Notes under the pieces: generated by a model | Told to the model about the DNA's origin: nothing | Databases searched by the model: none | The model's input: only the letters and a program-made list of their open reading frames with translations | Part shown: positions 1 to 10,434 of the stretch, one piece after another | Numbering within the stretch: position 1 is the stretch's first letter | Layout of the letters: each line of letters starts with the position of its first letter | Origin: Sepiola atlantica | Taxonomy: Eukaryota; Mollusca; Cephalopoda; Sepiida; Sepiolidae | DNA: 64,000 bases | Direction: 5' to 3' | NCBI GenBank assembly: GCA_963556195.1 | Contig: OY744523.1 | Span: 77,704,445 to 77,768,444, forward strand | Translations under genes and position numbers: made by a program

Positions 1-50
<50 letters not shown>
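1..50. repeat. (AAT)n microsatellite
   Basis: Pure trinucleotide AAT array that starts before the window. It is the 5' flank of an R4/Dong-like LINE tail, which is followed by a second AAT array, as expected for elements that insert into TAA repeats. Confidence 0.95.
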
Positions 51-421
51 CTTTCTAAACAAAAACAAGTGAACTTGCTTAATCATTGATATAGCCTGCC
101 CCTTCGATACCAGAGTACAGGAAAAAGAACACGAAAATAAATAAATATCAAGATCTAAAATGGGAATTAGTTAGACTATGGAAATGTAAAGAAGTAAAGG
201 TGATTCCCGTTGTAATTGGAACGCTTGGAACCATAAAGAAAGGCCACCATAAATGGTTTAAATAGATTTACAAGACAATTTCTTTTCCAATTCTGCAAAA
301 GACTTGCCTGTTAGGAACAGCAGACGTGTAAAGGTACAGCTTGAATATCTAAAGTCAATGGAATGGACTTGATGTTAAAAAAATCTCCAACTAAAAACAT
401 CTAAAGTTGAGACTACTATGA

Positions 422-423
<2 letters not shown>
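51..423 (+). mobile_element. R4/Dong-like LINE, 3'-end fragment
   Basis: This is the 5'-truncated 3' end of the LINE family seen on the minus strand at 52139-53345. Shared blocks include the coding stretch for the conserved 'VIPVVIG.LGT' region (about 195-235), the sequence around 285-335, and the 3' UTR ending near 'GTTGAGACTA' at 408-417. The reading frame is broken by stops. The element lies between two AAT arrays, so the 3' end runs directly into (AAT)n. It contains no functional domain; what remains is the end of the endonuclease region plus UTR. Confidence 0.75.

Positions 424-494
<71 letters not shown>
424..494. repeat. (AAT)n microsatellite / LINE 3' tail
   Basis: About 70 bp of AAT repeats directly after the LINE 3' end. 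It serves as the tail or target-site array of that element. Confidence 0.95.
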
Positions 495-500
<6 letters not shown>

Positions 501-1031
501 CAGAATAACATTTACCTCCACACATAATTAAATATTAATATATACATATGTATGTATATGTATGTATTCATACAGATGCACAATTCTATAAGGGAGATAA
601 CTCACAACAATTTTATGGTGGTTATCTCCCTTTATTAAAATTTTTAAAAATAGTTTACAAATTAAATTTTGAATTTTAATAATAACAATTTACTAAAATC
701 AAATTAACACATTAAATAATTTAAAGGAAATTAGATAAAGATATCAGTTACAAATAAATGCAACAAAACCTTTTCATCATGCAAAGAATTTAATTTTGTT
801 TTGTTTCATTTCCTACTTACACTCCTGCCGTGGTTTGAAATCAAAACATAATTACCTATTCATTAGAAGAAGAAAATTAGAAAAAAATTAAATAAATATT
901 CTTAAAATGAAATAAAATAATAATAGTATATAATTTTGGATCTGCCCATATTAAAAAAAAATAAAATAAATATTAATAAGATACTATAAAAAATAATTGA
1001 ATAACACCCTTGGTATATAGACTAGCAGTTT
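495..1031. other. AT-rich stretch, no gene
   Basis: I see no coding signal apart from the short palindrome at 589-634. Composition is strongly AT with A and T runs. Confidence 0.6.
589..634. repeat. AAGGGAGATAAC inverted repeat
   Basis: TAAGGGAGATAAC (589-601) is followed after 19 bases by its complement GTTATCTCCCTTA/T (621-634). The stem is 13 bp. I remember this motif pair as very frequent in mollusc genomes, which is one hint to the organism; I could not verify that here. Confidence 0.6.
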
Positions 1032-1046
1032 AACACACACACACAC

Positions 1047-1105
<59 letters not shown>
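1032..1105. repeat. (AC)n-(TA)n microsatellite
   Basis: About 17 bp of AC repeats run into about 56 bp of TA repeats. The protein-like reading of this stretch is only repeated Ile-Tyr. Confidence 0.95.
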
Positions 1106-1108
<3 letters not shown>

Positions 1109-1512
1109 TGAATAATTTAATTAAAACAAATATAACAAGAATCAAATCACTTAAATCAAATAGAGAAATTTTTAAAAAATTAATTTTTATTTTATTCCAT
1201 TTGCTGCGAGCAACATTGATATTTACTGCGGTATAACCATATAACAATATTATTGCTCCACACGGATTTCAAGAGATTTGAAACACCATTTGATGAAGAG
1301 TTCTTTTCTTGAAATATATTATGGAACACGGTCACACACATTAGATCGCTGTGTAGTAGTCTTGACTAATCAAGTAAGATTTACTATAAAAAACAATAAA
1401 AAACAATTGTTTTTGTCTTACTATTTGTCATATTCCACTTCTTGCATTGTGATACGCTTCTAATACTCTTCTATATACATATTACACGTAATGTTTTATT
1501 CAAACTACATCT

Positions 1513-1515
<3 letters not shown>
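1106..1515. other. No recognised feature
   Basis: Short open frames occur but show no motif, no codon structure and no similarity to other parts of the window. Confidence 0.5.

Positions 1516-1516
<1 letters not shown>

Positions 1517-1590
<74 letters not shown>
1517..1590. repeat. (TA)n microsatellite
   Basis: About 74 bp of pure TA dinucleotide. Confidence 0.95.
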
Positions 1591-1593
<3 letters not shown>

Positions 1594-1904
1594 CCCTATT
1601 AATAAGTTGATCTCTTTGGTAGAAAAAGTAACAGTTTCCACTTAGAGAAAAGCAATAATCTTCTGTAGAGAATTTCTCTCAGTTACTAGTGATAGTGTGG
1701 TAAAATATATGTAAAACAAAAAAGTACATATATAGCACGATAATTTCTTCTATAATTAATGATGAATTTATTAGCACAACAGATATGGTGCTTGAGTGCT
1801 GATCTCATCTGGATGTGATCGCCAATTCGGGTTTCAAATCTCAGCATGAATACACTGATGAGTTGTAGACGATGAAACAGCTGTCTGTGGATGATTACAT
1901 TTAA
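1591..1904. other. No recognised feature
   Basis: Unique-looking sequence between TA tracts. The part near 1800-1880 has a mild resemblance to tRNA-SINE sequence ('GGTTTCAAATC' as a possible B box) but no clear A box. Confidence 0.3.
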
Positions 1905-1995
1905 GTATATATATTAAAAAAATATATATGTATATATATATAATTGGTATTTATATATATATATATATATAATTGGTATTTATATATATAATTGG

Positions 1996-2049
<54 letters not shown>
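1905..2049. repeat. TA-rich repeats with AATTGGTAT interruptions
   Basis: TA repeats are broken three times by AATTGGTAT(TTA), followed by a pure TA tract to 2049. This tract is the insertion site of the MITE that follows. Confidence 0.9.
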
Positions 2050-2052
<3 letters not shown>

Positions 2053-2431
2053 GGTGGGCCAAAATAAGGGTCCTATCTTTAAATTTGAATAACTTGAATT
2101 TGAATAACTTCCACAAAATAAAAGTTAAACTCACCAAACTTTATGTGTGTGTAGACTGACCCTTCCGAGATATTTTGAAATAAACAAAACAAATTTTAGC
2201 CGAAAAACACTTCTTAAAACTTACAAAAACTAAAGTATTGTTTTTTACACTGTTTTGAGTTTTTTAAGCAAAAATAATGTTTTCTAAATGATGGTACGTT
2301 CCTTATGGCTAATACGGCTCATGCTTGCTTAGGAAGGGGTCCTTTACTTATTCTAAAAAATTTTTTTTTAAATCAATAAATAAAAAAGTTATGAATGTTT
2401 AAAAATAGGACCCTTATTTTTGCCCACCCTG
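2050..2431. mobile_element. Mariner-type MITE with TA flanks
   Basis: A 382-bp element bounded by inverted repeats CAGGGTGGGC(C/A)AAAATAAG at each end (about 33 bp when extended through GGGTCCTAT.TTTAAA). TA lies directly outside both ends and the element sits inside a (TA)n tract. There is no transposase reading frame, so it is non-autonomous. Terminal CAGGGTG and TA duplication are typical of Tc1/mariner-derived MITEs. The interior is AT-rich without structure that I recognise. Confidence 0.85.
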
Positions 2432-2458
2432 TATATATATATATATATATATATATAT
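2432..2458. repeat. (TA)n microsatellite
   Basis: The right half of the TA tract split by the MITE at 2050-2431. Confidence 0.9.
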
Positions 2459-2809
2459 CATTGACATTCATTAGCATTTAATCTAATCGTGCCTAATTCA
2501 ATTTGTGTCGAGCTCTATAATAATAGAATAAGATTATATGAATTGAAATTGAATGGCTACACAAATGCAATAATATTTCCATTTCATTCAGAATTGATGA
2601 GATCTGAGATCGAAACACGATTGTCACATATTATTCTTATTTTGTAAAATCAAAAAAAATCTGCATCTTAAATTAGTGACTATATATTTTTGTTATTTAT
2701 ATTTTTATTATATTAAACTAGCAGTGTTTTCAAGTGTTGACCGAAGAAAAAGAAAAGAAAAAATAATAGTGTACAAACGTGTGTCTTACATCATTTTAAA
2801 CTTCTATCT

Positions 2810-2812
2810 CCC

Positions 2813-2850
<38 letters not shown>
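2810..2850. repeat. (TC)n microsatellite
   Basis: CT dinucleotides with a few interruptions, followed by an A-rich AAAGAAAG stretch near 2930-2957. Flanks 2460-2810 and 2851-3180 hold nothing that I recognise. Confidence 0.9.
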
Positions 2851-2851
<1 letters not shown>

Positions 2852-3181
2852 ATGTTACATTTTAAATATCTTCCTTCAACTGCTTCTCTCTCTATTTCAT
2901 GTGCAAACATTTGCAACTATTAACTATAAAAGAAAAAAAGAAAGAAAAAAGAAAAAGTAATCAGGTTTTAGTGTTGTTGTCGAACATTTACCTGTAAGGA
3001 TGAAGGAAAGTAATTCATTCTGACCCCCCCCCATGTCCTAACATTGGCTCATAAGAACCCAAGCGAAAAAATATTAGAGTATTTATCTTTTCATATAATC
3101 AGCTTGCGAATTGTGTGTGGAACCGTGTGTCCTATCTCGAGTCCATGATATGAGATTACTTTTTTCATCCTTTTATATTTT

Positions 3182-3800
3182 ATATGCAATTTGGAGGGGT
3201 GTGGTTCAAGGATGGTCTCAGAATTGATTGGATGAGGTGGGGGGGTGTAAGTACAGCGACATTTATTGAAATAATTTTCACTAAATTAACAGTTTTTAAG
3301 AGCATCTGGCATTTCCTGCAAATGAATGTGGACTCATGTTTAATCCTGTTCAAAGACCTGAATCTCATATTACCATTTCTATAATTTTAAAGTTATAAAT
3401 CAAATCAAATAAAGTAAAATGTTGTCTTTTCTTTTTATGGATATCAGACATAAAAATAAATCCAACAATATTATTTACCCCCCCCCCCCTTTGCTCAAAA
3501 TGAGGTGAGGATCAAGGATGGATCCAGAATTGATTGGATGATAAATACAGTGACATTTATTAAAATAATTTTCGGTAAATTCATGGTCTTTAAGCACACC
3601 CAGTGTTTTGTGGAAATTAATATGGACTCATGTGTAATCCAGTTCCAAGCCCTAAACCCCATATCACTATTTCACTTCTTTTTTGTTTATTTCTATGATT
3701 TTAAAGTTAGAAATCAAATAAAAGAAAGTAAAAGTCGCCATTCTTTTTTATGGATCTCAGGTACAAAAAGCAGACTCCATATTGTTATTGTAACTCGTTG
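3182..3800. repeat. ~310-bp direct tandem duplication
   Basis: Two diverged copies (about 3185-3495 and 3500-3800). Shared blocks are 'CAAGGATGG.TC.AGAATTG', 'ACATTTATT.AAATAATTTTC' and 'GTGTAATCC.GTTC' followed by C-run/AATATTATT(T/G)TA tails. The open frames in both copies look alike because the DNA is duplicated; no protein family is evident. Confidence 0.75.
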
Positions 3801-4640
3801 AGCAAAATGAAATATACTTCTCCAAGTTCCGTGGGTAATATAGTTTCAGAATATATATGGTTATTTTTTTAATCAAAGAACTTTGTTACATATTTCCACT
3901 TATTATTTTACCCCCTTTGAGTAAAATGAAATATACTTATCCAAGTTCCCTGGGTAATATAGCTTTAGACTATGTATGTTTATGTGGGGGGCTATCTTTA
4001 AAAGCATATGAGAAGTTTGTGATATATATTTTTTTGCATGGACGTTGACCCCACAATATTATTGTACCCCCTTGATCAAAAATAAATATACTTATCTGTG
4101 TAATGTAGTTTTAGAACATATATCATAACAAGAGACTTCAATGGTATGGTCACGTTGAAAAGATGGATGAGAGTTCTTGGATTAGTAGATGTAGAACAGT
4201 TGAGGTAGCAGAGTCACTTGGCAGGGGAACGTTAAGGACTACATGGGAGGAAGTGATAAGGATGGACTTAAGAGAAAGTGGGATAAATAAAGACATTGTC
4301 AGAGATAGATTAGTTTGGAAGTCAATGTATAAAAGCTGTCCAACACATGCAACAGCATGTAAAACAGATGTTAAACCGGATATGATGATATATTGGTCTA
4401 TCTCTAAAACCTTAAGAGGAGTTTGTGACATATTTCGTTTTCATGGATGGCAGGTGCGAATGCAGATCCTATAATACTGTACCTCTTTTGAGCAAAATGA
4501 AATATACTTGTCCAAATACCCTGAGTAATGTAATTTTTAGAATATATATGATTATCTCCAAAATTGTAGACGTTTGTTACATATTTCCTTTTTATGCATG
4601 TCCAGCATGAATGTAGATCCACAATATTATTTCTTAGGAG
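3795..4640. repeat. Degenerate ~150-bp repeats around GAGCAAAATGAAATATACTT
   Basis: The block AGCAAAATGAAATATACTT recurs near 3800, 3920, 4075 (decayed) and 4490. Each is followed by CCAAGTTCC.TGGGTAATATAG or CCAAATACCCTGAGTAATG, a TTTAGAATATATATG block and a CCACAATATTATT block. The array continues the 3182-3800 duplication and is broken by a LINE fragment at 4120-4400. Confidence 0.7.
4120..4400 (+). pseudogene. LINE reverse-transcriptase C-terminal remnant
   Basis: The open frame from about 4163 carries the motif series RLQWYGHVEKMD, then 'SLGRGTLRTTWEEVIRMDL', then a trailing acidic/basic segment. I recognise this as the far C-terminal region of LINE endonuclease-reverse transcriptases (RL.WYGHV.RM ... 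GRGRP..TW...V..DL). Only about 90 residues remain. There is no catalytic domain and no start codon upstream in a sensible place (the WYGHV part lies before the first ATG). It interrupts the tandem repeat array, so it is probably a 5'-truncated insertion. Confidence 0.75.
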
Positions 4641-4644
4641 AGAG

Positions 4645-5312
4645 TGATGTATTGCCTCTGCCATCAGACTACCTTATTTGTGAGGGTTCGCCGATGCGTC
4701 TATACAGACATTATTGTTTCAATCCTGAGTGCCCTTTTTGGGGAAGCTGGATTTCCCACACATTAAAAACAGATCTTATGCAAGTAAATACCAACATTTA
4801 TTTTCTTTAAAACCTTTTTCTCCCTCTCCTTTTTCTCGTCAAGAATGGTCAACGAATTTTGCCTAAATAAAGTATTCTTTTTTAAATGTTCGTGAACGCA
4901 TAATAAAAATGGCAGAAAGTCACTTTTATTGCAATAAAACTATCTGACCCCTACCTCTGCACGAATCTGGTCTTTGTTGACCCTCATCCTATGAATATTA
5001 AAGTAGTTGTTTTTATTGTCCACATCGAATTCGAGGATACAAGGTCTGTAAGTGTATGTTGTGTAGTTTCTAATATCCTGCCGGAGACACAAACACACAC
5101 ACACATGCATACACACAGAGAAAATGCGTTTTATGTTTATGTAATAGATGCCACCTAGTAAGTTTCTGAAAGATATGGACAAAGTTTATAATATGAATGT
5201 TTCAAGAAACTAAATAAATGAAACATTTGGAGAGATCCCATAAGTAGATGTATCAGTATTTTCAGGTCTTGAAGACTATCGGCACAAAAAGAATTATGAA
5301 TGTTGAGTATTG
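4645..5312. other. No recognised gene
   Basis: Contains a short (AC)n run at 5091-5105. No reading frame shows a family motif. Confidence 0.5.
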
Positions 5313-5645
5313 ATTTACTCCTCTCCAGGAGTTAGGCACAAGGCCAGTTTTTATCTTACTCCCACAAGTAAGATGTGACCCAAGGTCGGGTCTGGAAAGT
5401 GGGATTTAAAAATTGCCTGGGCACTCCCGTCGGCATTCCCCGGTAGGGGCGCCTCAGGCAGTAAGCAATAAACTTACTCCTCCCCAAAGAGAGGAGGCAA
5501 AGCCTGGGAAGGTGGACCTCCCAGAACTGCACAGGACAGACCCATAGACCGGCGTAAATCAAGACCCGAAGGCTAAGACAACACCAGTATGGGGTGCAGT
5601 ATCCATCGGAACAGATACTACACTTTGATCTTAGCCAAAAGGCCA
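5313..5645 (-). mobile_element. U2-snRNA-headed SINE, copy 1
   Basis: Read on the minus strand the element starts GGCCTTTTGGCTAAGATCAA and continues through AGTGTAGTATCTGTTC. This matches the 5' end of U2 snRNA (roughly nt 11-46), including the branch-point-recognition GUAGUA. It then leaves U2 and runs into a body with 'CTTTGCCTCC.CTCTTTGGGG', 'CCGGGGAATGCCGACGGG', 'CTTGGGTCACATCTTACTTG' and a terminal 'CTGGAGAGGAGTAAA'. The body is shared with the copy at 18385-18760 and with the tandem array at 53491-55390. About 35 bp near 'TTTTTAAATCCC' are missing relative to copy 2. I see no target-site duplication. It is not a U2 gene because the Sm site and later stems are absent. Confidence 0.8.
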
Positions 5646-6291
5646 ATGTCATGATAATCATTAATCAATTCTGAAGTTGTTAACGTAGAAAGGAAATAAT
5701 AGATATGTATAGAAGCAGCAGCAGCAGCAATTGTTGTTTAAAGGTATCGACTCTCGATTGGACAACGTCTCCACCAACATCTTCTTTCAGACAATCAGAA
5801 GCACAGAAATATTTGCCTCCACATGTTACACTAATTCGCACGTATTATATGAACACAATAAACCAGCTCTTTCTCTCTCTTTCCAGTTTTCTTTCACATA
5901 ATTAAAACTAGTCTCGACCCCTGGCCGAAGACACACAGAAAATGCAAGAAGAAACTATCACAAACATCAGATACACACTGTTACTGAACTCGCATACACA
6001 CAAATTCATGCATATACTCTTAAAGATTAGCAAACGCAAGCAGATATACACCATAGTCTACATAGCCTACTACACTTATCCCCTACCACATGCAATGTCT
6101 ATTCAACTTCTTACACAGACTAAATTCTACCTCTTTTCACTTGGAACGTTCTAAGATAGTTTGAACTCTTATTCACTACAAACTCTTTATTTCTGGTTGT
6201 TCTGACAAGTTGTCAATAAGAATTTACATATTTTTTGTGAATCGATTTTGTTATTCTTTCTTTTGAGATTGCTGTTTAAAATCTTGGTAAT
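5646..6291. other. No recognised gene
   Basis: Short (AGC)n at 5714-5730. Open frames lack motifs. Confidence 0.5.
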
Positions 6292-6775
6292 ATAGAAAGA
6301 GTCTACTTGGTGAAGGCTTCCAGTTTTGAAATCGGAAATTGACAAGCGGTGTTTATCAAAAAACAGTCCCTCATCATTTTAGACTGCTTAGATTTTGGCA
6401 GAATTTTTAATTTCACTCGTTTGTAAATATTTCATTGAAAGAGTTAAGCAAATTTCTTTTACCACTAATCCTAAGTCCGAGTAGCAAGGTCGTAAAACCA
6501 CACGTACTCGCCTAAAAAAGTAGAAAGACTCCCCCCCCCAACAAAATGCTTGATCTGATTATTTGTAATAAAAATTAAAAAATGTCCAATTATAAAAAAA
6601 AAACAGTTTGATTATCTTATGTGCTTATAATAATAAAAAATGTTGAAAACAAATTATTAATTGCACCCTCCAAAATATCTTACTTAAAATATAATGGATA
6701 ACTGTTTTTTGATAAACACCGCTTGTCAATTTCCGGTTTCAAAACCGGAAGCTGTCACAAAGTAGACTCTTTCTA
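6292..6775. mobile_element. Foldback MITE with 75-bp inverted repeats
   Basis: The left arm (6292-6367) begins ATAGAAAGAGTCTACTT and contains AATTGACAAGCGGTGTTTAT. The right arm (6701-6775) is its near-perfect complement. The 330-bp interior includes a block (about 6465-6535: CCTAAGTCCGAGTAGCAAGG ... ACTCGCCTAAAAAAGTAG) that also occurs near 17055 and 17520. No coding capacity. The superfamily is not clear, and a TA duplication is possible but not certain. Confidence 0.8.
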
Positions 6776-7784
6776 TTTAGCCAAAATCCCTTTTTACATG
6801 TAGACATAGCATCGCTATAACTGGCTATTTTTGTCAGTTGGTCGGCCCCCCTTAGACCTCTTTTTGAATCTGTGTAACGTCATTTGTTCCTTCAATGATG
6901 TCGCCATACGAGCAATAAAGTGTGTGTATTCTATTTTTTACTGTAATTTTGAAAATATTGCATTTGTGATACAAAATCAAACGAGAGAAAAATAAAAAAA
7001 TTCTTTAAAAGTAACAATCGATTATGACGTGTGAGAAACAAATGTGTCCGTTCAACTGTTTTATTTATGTTATCGCTCTGCTTATTGATGCTACGATTTC
7101 AAAAGCAGTGATTTTGCCACACGTTATAAATAGTTTAAAGAGCGAACGGCTGGTATAAACACTCTATTTATAGCCCCTTTCATTAAATGGCAGATATATA
7201 TTCTTATATTGAGGCACCAATCACTTTCAAGCACCTGCTTTTCAGCAAGGCCTAAAGTGATGGATGCCTTAGATGTTGCGAATAAATCAAAACGAAGGAA
7301 GCGAAGATCTAGAGAGAAAACAAGTTCTACAGAGTAAAGTGGCGTATGGAGGGGGTACATAAATTAAAGAAATGGAGAGCAATAAGATGCTAAGAAGTTG
7401 ACAGAGAAGTGGAGAGAGGGGGAAGCAGAAATAGAAAGCCAGGTTGTAGCAGAGTTCTATTTCTAGTCATACGAGAGTTGATTACAGCAACAATTTGAAC
7501 AGCAAAACTAATGCAGCTAATTCCAGCAAAAAGTGAAGAGCTATCCCCCCAAACTTAAATAAAGATTCTTCCTATTGTTATGGTGGAAAAACAAATCACG
7601 CAGAAATTTGAAAAAAAGTAGAAGTAAAATCAACAATATTGAATTTCTTATCATGGGGAACCTTAAGAGTGTAGATAATTTTTTATGTTTAATATCTTCC
7701 TCTGATCCGTAACTTCTGAAGGATTTTTGAATGCTAATAAACTTCTTTGGATTCCTGCTATACTATGTTGAAAAACTGGTTTTC
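6776..7784. other. No recognised gene
   Basis: Mixed-composition sequence. Several short frames have no motif and no repeat relationship that I can see in the window. Confidence 0.5.
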
Positions 7785-8345
7785 GTTGGATCACCAAAAG
7801 TAACCAATGCTAAACTTGGTAAGTACTTTGTGGTGAACACCACAATTAGGTACCCTCTTTCTTTCTTTCTTTCTTTCTTTGTTTAACCCTTCTTCGTCTA
7901 TGAAGTGGAGAAACTCGCGAAATCTCGCAGAATCACGTTGGCCGAAGGATTTCGGCCAATGGCAAGCAAACAGACCAACTTGACCACACGTGATTTTGGG
8001 TCCATATAAGGACAAGCGCTCCTTTCCTCTCTCTCTTTTCTCTCAGCATTCTGAGACGAACGAACACACAAAGAACTCTCGTTGACTCCCCCCCCCCACC
8101 AGCTCGAATGAAGAAGAAAAGGTAATCTTTCAAGTTGACGAACATTTCCTCAATCTTTCAATTTGACAAACATTTCCTCACTCTTTCAATTTGACAAACA
8201 TTTCTTCAATCTTTCAATTTGACAAACATTTCTTCAATCTTTCAATTTGACAAACATTTCTTCATTCACAAATTTGCCACACAAAAAGACATTCATCTCG
8301 CTCGTATATATCTCTTACAAAAATGTTAAGTAAATAAATTGTTGT
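7785..8345 (+). promoter_or_regulatory. Candidate solo LTR or promoter-to-polyA unit
   Basis: A possible TATA box CCATATAAGG at 8001-8010 follows a CACACGTG-like element and a GGCCGAAGGATTTCGGCC palindrome (7940-7957). An AATAAA signal lies at 8333-8338 before a GT/T-rich stretch. A TATA-to-polyA spacing of about 330 bp fits an LTR. I cannot define TG...CA ends or a second LTR, so this is a suggestion only. A (CTTT)n run lies at 7855-7880 and a C-run at 8089-8098. Confidence 0.25.
8123..8265. repeat. 29-bp minisatellite, five copies
   Basis: The unit AATCTTTCAATTTGACAAAC plus ATTTC(C/T)TC is repeated five times in direct orientation. The first copy is most diverged (AAGTTGACGAAC). It lies inside the LTR-like region. 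Confidence 0.9.
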
Positions 8346-8689
8346 TTCTGTTAATATAAATGTTTTACGTTTTATTCACTTTATAAAATGCCTATTCTTA
8401 TATGTTGTTTAGCTTCTTCATTCCTTCGCTTTCTTTTAATATAAGTTTTAATGCTTTCTTCCTTTCTCTTTGTTTGTCTTAACCGCTTTATTTAATCTAC
8501 ACGTGGTCCGGTGGAATCCTAAACAGTGAGATGATATGCTGTTACAAAGACATCTATTCAGTATCGCAAAACCATTTGTACGGCATCCGTCGCCACTGTG
8601 GTTAATATCTTAAAATCCTTTGTTCTTCCTTCGAATCTCCTGCCATAAACAATAACTTCTACCCTGGCCATAACTTAAGCCAGATTTAT
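8346..8689. other. No recognised gene
   Basis: No motif or repeat recognised. Confidence 0.5.
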
Positions 8690-8960
8690 GATTTTTTTTT
8701 AATGAAAATCGCTTCAGACAAGGCATGAAGCCACTTGATGTAAGGAGCTAACAAGAACAAATATGATTATCGCAAAGACAGGTGATGCCTATTGACCTTA
8801 GTCCTGAAAAGACCAAAATTATATGTAAGAGGAAAACAGTCAGCAGGAAGAGAGTTCCACAAGCCTGCGGTTCTTGGAAAGAAGCTACTGGAATAGGACG
8901 CTGTATTACAATGAGGTATCAAAACAGCGAATTAATGGAGACCTCTAGACCCCAGTTATT
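8690..8960 (-). mobile_element. L2/CR1-like LINE 3' end fragment
   Basis: The same family as 59950-60540, in the same orientation. Shared blocks include GCCACTTGATGTAAGGAGC (8730-8748) and 'ACAATGAGGTATCAAAACAG' near 8910. On the minus strand this is the C-terminal end and 3' UTR of a LINE ending at an A-rich tail (the T-run at 8692). Open frames on the plus strand here are antisense shadows. Confidence 0.7.
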
Positions 8961-9734
8961 CTCTACTTACCCCAGCGTTACTTCCTGTTCTTCTTCTTGC
9001 CTGTAATCGTTGAATGCAGGCGCGAACACACACCCATTAAATTACGGGAAACGATATCCGCATCACGAGAGGGTATAATTATGCAAATTAGGTGCGGTTA
9101 GCAGCGAAGAAAGGTGAATAAAAGGAGGATTTTTTGTGGTGAACATCGTGTCGTTCACATGCGGGTCGATAGAAAGGAAACAACAGAACTCTGTGTTTCA
9201 AGGAATGAAGGAATAATTCGTCATCACTTTATCAACTCTTTATTTCAAGACCGGCGGCGCTTTACCAACTCCGTGTTTCAGGGAACAAAAGAAATAACTC
9301 GGCATCACTTAATTCTATTGCTATTGGACTTAATTAATACCACCTCATAAGAAGTTCAATTAGAATTTGTGCAATCTTTGCTTTACTATAAAATCATTAT
9401 TGTGTAGACACCTTTGTTTCAAATACAAAGGTCAGTCAAGCTCCCTTCTGATTTAAAGCATCACACATGATAATTGGTGGTTTGGGTTATCCATTTTTAG
9501 TCTCATTTAAAGCGATAAGTTATGATTGGATCAGTTTTCATATGACAATTACTTACTGTTTTATTTTTACAGAATTTGTTTGATTCGGTTTGTTTTTGTG
9601 ACATATCAACCTTATGTAATGCCTACCAAAATTAAAAATAGAATAATCATTCTTTGCAATCATTCCATTTGGTAGAAATATCTGAATTTGTTTGCATTCT
9701 TTAAAAAGGAATAGCTTGTAGAGTATTTAGATTT
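8961..9734. other. No recognised gene
   Basis: Contains an imperfect internal direct repeat near 9185-9310 (TTTCA.GGAA.. ... TC(G/A).CATCACTT). No family recognised. Confidence 0.5.
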
Positions 9735-9739
9735 TTTTG

Positions 9740-10140
9740 TACAATCTTACTTCATTCATAGACGAGTAAATATACTGCCAGAACCCTAACCCTAACTCCT
9801 ATTTCAAAGAAATTGCAAACTTTGGTGTCTTGTGGTTTTATGTTACTAAAAGTTGAACAAAATCGTAGTATGGGAAAGTCTCAAATAGCAAAGATGACAT
9901 TTTTCGGTTTACAAGTCATCTTTCATTTACGTGTGAAGCACTAACTCAGTCAGTTTTTAGGATAGATCAATAAATCTTGGATTTTTACCCAGGTTTTCAG
10001 GGTTAGAGTAAGGGTCAGGGTTTTCAGGGTCAGTCTTTGACATTAAAGAGTTTCTAGTGATGCCAAATCACCTCTTATACTATATCAAGGGGTACCCTAC
10101 CCCTAAACCCCTTATTGCACCCGCATTGGTACTCATACTC
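9740..10140 (+). repeat. Left long terminal inverted repeat
   Basis: Blocks that pair with the right repeat include TACTAAAAGTTG...GTATGGGAAAG (9844-9878 with 13416-13450), GATAGATCAATAAATCTTGG (9962-9981 with 13308-13336), 'AGGGTCAGTCTTT' and AGTGATGCCAAAT (10056-10068 with 13269-13281). The left copy has about 40 extra bases of GGGTTAG-like repeats near 9995-10030. I estimate 65-75% identity. Confidence 0.7.
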
Positions 10141-10434
10141 CTAAACCGCTTTTTGCAATCACCCAGGTTCCCAAACAGGCATATGGGTGATTATTTTTAT
10201 ATGGGTACCAGTGGTGAATTAGTACTTTCTTCAATTAATCATTTACCTCTGTATATAAATGAAATTGTTCTATAAGTTATAGGATTCCTGAGAAAATAAC
10301 TGAAAAACCCAGCGACCCCGTTTTACCCCACCCAAAACTGCCCTCAAACTGCCATCACACACAATCCACTACCTCTATACTAGTCAACATAAACTAATAC
10401 ACAAATATTTTCGTACATTTTCAGGGTCAAACAT

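Noticed and set aside
8123..8265. CRISPR array
   Set aside because: Units are contiguous 29-bp repeats without spacers, in an animal genome.
9784..9797. Telomeric repeat (CCCTAA)
   Set aside because: Only two units, inside the left TIR; similar short runs near 15150 are also isolated.
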